From NCBI GenBank assembly GCA_023433185.1, contig JAEZEN010000445.1, positions 1 to 6,787 of the forward strand: a stretch of 6,787 nucleotides of DNA, in the 5' to 3' direction. This DNA comes from Pseudomonadota bacterium (lineage in GTDB: Bacteria > Pseudomonadota > Alphaproteobacteria > Rhizobiales > Kaistiaceae). Each line of letters opens with the position of its first letter. Position 1 is the stretch's first letter. The notes under the pieces are model-generated. The model saw only the letters and a program-made list of their open reading frames with translations, was not told where the DNA came from and made no database searches. A program made the translations under genes and the position numbers. Shown here one piece after another: positions 4,900-6,787 of the stretch.

Positions 4900-6787
4900 G
4901 CATGACCGGCAGCCGCTGGAGCCTCGGCATCGATGTCGGCGGCACGTTCACCGATGTGGTCCTGTCGGGGAGCGACGGTGCGCTCCACGCGACCAAGACG
5001 CCGACCACGCCGGACCAGTCCGACGGTGTGCTGAACGGCATCGCAAAGGTCGCCGCGCAAGTCGGCGAAACGGCGGAGGACCTGCTGGGCGCCTGTGGGA
5101 TCGTGGTGCACGGCACCACGGTGGCGACCAACGCGCTCCTGGAGTACCGCGGCGCGAAGGTAGGGCTGATCACCACCGAGGGCTTTCGCGACGAGCTCGA
5201 GTTCCGCCGCTCATACAAGGAGAGCACCTTCGACCCGCGGCTCAAGGCGCCCCATGCGATCTGTCCGCGGCGTCTCCGGATCGGCGTCCCGGAGCGGGTC
5301 GCGCCCGACGGGACCGTGCTCGTGGCCCTCGACGAGGCGGCCGTCCGCGATGCCGTTTCCTTCCTCGTCATGGAGGGCTGCGCGGCGATCACGGTCTGCT
5401 TCCTGTTCAGCTTCGTCGCCCCCGGCCACGAGCGGCGCGTAGGCGAGATCATCCGGGAGATGGCGCCCCATCTCTACGTCTCGCTCTCCTGCGACGTGCT
5501 ACCTGAAATCCGGGAGTACGAGCGCGTCTCGACCGCGGTGGTCAATTCCTATGTCGGCCCCGCCATCCAGTCCTACGTCTCCCATCTCGACGAGAAGCTG
5601 CGTGCCAGCGGCTTCGCGGGAGAGCTGTTCATCATGCAGTCGAACGGCGGCATGCTGACCGCAGCCGAGACCGGCCGAAAGGCGGTCGGCACGCTGCTCT
5701 CCGGACCGGCGGGCGGGGTGACGGCGGCCGGATGGGTCGGGCAGCTTGCCGGCTATCGCGACCTCATGGTGGTCGACATGGGCGGGACGTCCTACGACGT
5801 ATCGGTCATCCAGGACCTCGACCCGGCGACCACGACGGAAAGCTGGCTGGCGCGCTACCGTATTGCGCTTCCGATGCTCGACATCCACACCGTGGGCGCT
5901 GGGGGCGGCTCGATCGCCTGGATCGACGACGGCGGCGCCCTGCGGGTCGGACCGGAATCGGCCGGCTCGCTGCCGGGGCCGGCCTGCTATGGCCGTGGCG
6001 GCACCCGGCCGACGGTAACCGATGCGAATCTCATCCTCGGCCTGCTCAATCCCGACTTCTTCCTGGGCGGAGAGATGAAGCTCGATGTCGCCGCCGCCGA
6101 GCGGGCCCTCGCCGAGCATGTCGCCGAACCGCTCGGCATGACCGTGCCCGACGCCGCCCACGCGGTCTCGGAAATCGTCAACAGCAACATGGCGAATGCG
6201 AGCCATCTGGTGACGACGCGGCGGGGCCTCGACCCGCGCGACTTCGCCCTCGTCGCCGCCGGCGGCGCGGGCGCGCTCCACGCCGGCCGCCAGGCCGAAC
6301 TGCTCGGCATCGCGACGGTCATCGTGCCGGCGACCGGGCCGGTCTTCTGCGCGCTCGGCGACACCGTCGCCAACCTCAAGGTGTCGGAGTCCCGCACCTA
6401 CCTCACGACGCTGGCGGACCTCGACCTCGCCGAGCTCAACCGGCGCTTCGAGGACCTCGAAGCGGCAGCGCGGGCGCGTCTCGCCGGCCAGGCCGTGACG
6501 GAGGATTTCGAACTCCGCCGTGCCCTCGACCTGCGCTACGCGGGCGAGGTGCACGAGGTCGTGGTTCCGCTTCGAACCCGGACGCGACGGATCACCGCGC
6601 TCAATATCGAGGCGACGCTGCGCAGCTTCCACGCGCTGCACGAGACCCTGTTCGCCCACAAGGATCCGGCGCACCCCGTCGAGCTTCTCACCATCCGGGT
6701 CGACGTGCTGGGCTTGCGCGAACCGCCGCGGGCCCGCGGGCGGGGGTTAGGCGCCGCCGGCCCCGCCCCCGCCCACAACGGCCGCCG
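4896..6787 (+). CDS. hyuA: Hydantoinase A / N-methylhydantoinase-type ATP-dependent enzyme, alpha subunit (partial, runs off right edge)
   Basis: The frame is open from ATG 4896 to the window end: 630 codons plus two bases. HyuA-type subunits are usually about 680-720 aa, so some 50-90 C-terminal residues are missing. The protein has the two ASKHA (actin/hexokinase-like) ATP-binding halves: phosphate-1 loop LGIDVGGTFTDVV (10-22), then VVHGTTVATNALLEYRGAKV (70-89), REYERVSTAVVNSYV (206-220), MQSNGG (247-252), SGPAGGVTAAG (269-279), phosphate-2 loop MVVDMGGTSYDVSVI (291-305), VGAGGGSIAWID (333-344), GPACYGRGGTRPTVTDANL (361-379) and AAGGAGALHAG (454-464). The family hydrolyses ATP to open hydantoins or 5-oxoproline, or to carboxylate acetone and acetophenone, together with a HyuB-type subunit. 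The substrate cannot be fixed from this subunit. The beta subunit is expected immediately downstream. The start overlaps the OsmC-like stop by four bases. The last visible residues (about 608-630) are arginine/proline/alanine-rich and include a rare TTA codon at 6747-6749. Confidence 0.92.
   Translation, partial: MSMTGSRWSLGIDVGGTFTDVVLSGSDGALHATKTPTTPDQSDGVLNGIAKVAAQVGETAEDLLGACGIVVHGTTVATNALLEYRGAKVGLITTEGFRDELEFRRSYKESTFDPRLKAPHAICPRRLRIGVPERVAPDGTVLVALDEAAVRDAVSFLVMEGCAAITVCFLFSFVAPGHERRVGEIIREMAPHLYVSLSCDVLPEIREYERVSTAVVNSYVGPAIQSYVSHLDEKLRASGFAGELFIMQSNGGMLTAAETGRKAVGTLLSGPAGGVTAAGWVGQLAGYRDLMVVDMGGTSYDVSVIQDLDPATTTESWLARYRIALPMLDIHTVGAGGGSIAWIDDGGALRVGPESAGSLPGPACYGRGGTRPTVTDANLILGLLNPDFFLGGEMKLDVAAAERALAEHVAEPLGMTVPDAAHAVSEIVNSNMANASHLVTTRRGLDPRDFALVAAGGAGALHAGRQAELLGIATVIVPATGPVFCALGDTVANLKVSESRTYLTTLADLDLAELNRRFEDLEAAARARLAGQAVTEDFELRRALDLRYAGEVHEVVVPLRTRTRRITALNIEATLRSFHALHETLFAHKDPAHPVELLTIRVDVLGLREPPRARGRGLGAAGPAPAHNGR

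Noticed and set aside
4092..5452. Overlapping minus-strand frames (4092-5111, 4418-5452) across the LuxR-type 3' end, the OsmC-like gene and hyuA
   Set aside because: They oppose three genes with strong protein evidence and are Arg/Ser/Pro-rich shadows with no motif.
5499..6674. A 391-codon open frame on the minus strand inside hyuA
   Set aside because: Antisense shadow of hyuA, whose forward frame carries all family motifs; no recognisable domain in the reverse frame.
6747..6750. TTAG near the right edge as the end of hyuA or a frameshift
   Set aside because: In the hyuA frame (codons starting at multiples of three) this reads TTA then GGC. The TAG is out of frame and the reading frame stays open to the window end.

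Overview
This is a very GC-rich window with strong third-position GC bias. It looks like a chromosomal segment of a high-GC proteobacterium, most likely an alphaproteobacterium. That assignment is inferred from composition and gene types, not from a marker gene. I see no rRNA, tRNA, CRISPR array, IS element or phage gene. The window is densely coding: six genes, two of them cut by the window edges, separated by gaps of about 70-110 bases.

Left part, minus strand (1-849): the N-terminal 105 codons of a malto-oligosyltrehalose trehalohydrolase (treZ; trehalose synthesis from glucan chains) run off the left edge. Upstream of it, on the same strand, is a complete Lrp/AsnC-family regulator. A 108-base divergent intergenic region (850-957), A/T-richer than its surroundings, holds a 16-base imperfect palindrome that could be the regulator's operator.

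Middle, plus strand (958-4428): a 486-aa class V aminotransferase / cysteine-desulfurase-like PLP enzyme with its PLP lysine visible is transcribed away from the Lrp gene. This is the usual layout for an Lrp-type regulator and its target. Next comes a 635-aa regulator with a C-terminal LuxR-type helix-turn-helix and a long alpha-helical repeat region resembling the C-terminal half of MalT-like regulators, but with no P-loop NTPase. Its Shine-Dalgarno can be drawn into one of two mutually exclusive hairpins.

Right part, plus strand (4525-6787): a small OsmC-like thiol protein with both family cysteines overlaps by four bases (ATGA) the start of a hydantoinase A-type ATP-dependent enzyme (hyuA), which runs off the right edge after 630 codons. 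The partner hyuB would be expected just beyond the window. An exact 8-base direct repeat spaced 21 bases apart lies directly upstream of this pair and just after the LuxR-type gene, so it is a candidate binding site for that regulator.

Overall the locus reads as two regulator-plus-enzyme units: Lrp with a PLP enzyme, and a LuxR/MalT-like regulator with OsmC-HyuA. They plausibly serve uptake or breakdown of amino-acid-like or cyclic-amide (hydantoin, oxoproline or related) compounds, next to a trehalose gene. No wholly new system is evident. The most unusual points are the NTPase-less MalT-like regulator and the translationally coupled OsmC-HyuA pair.
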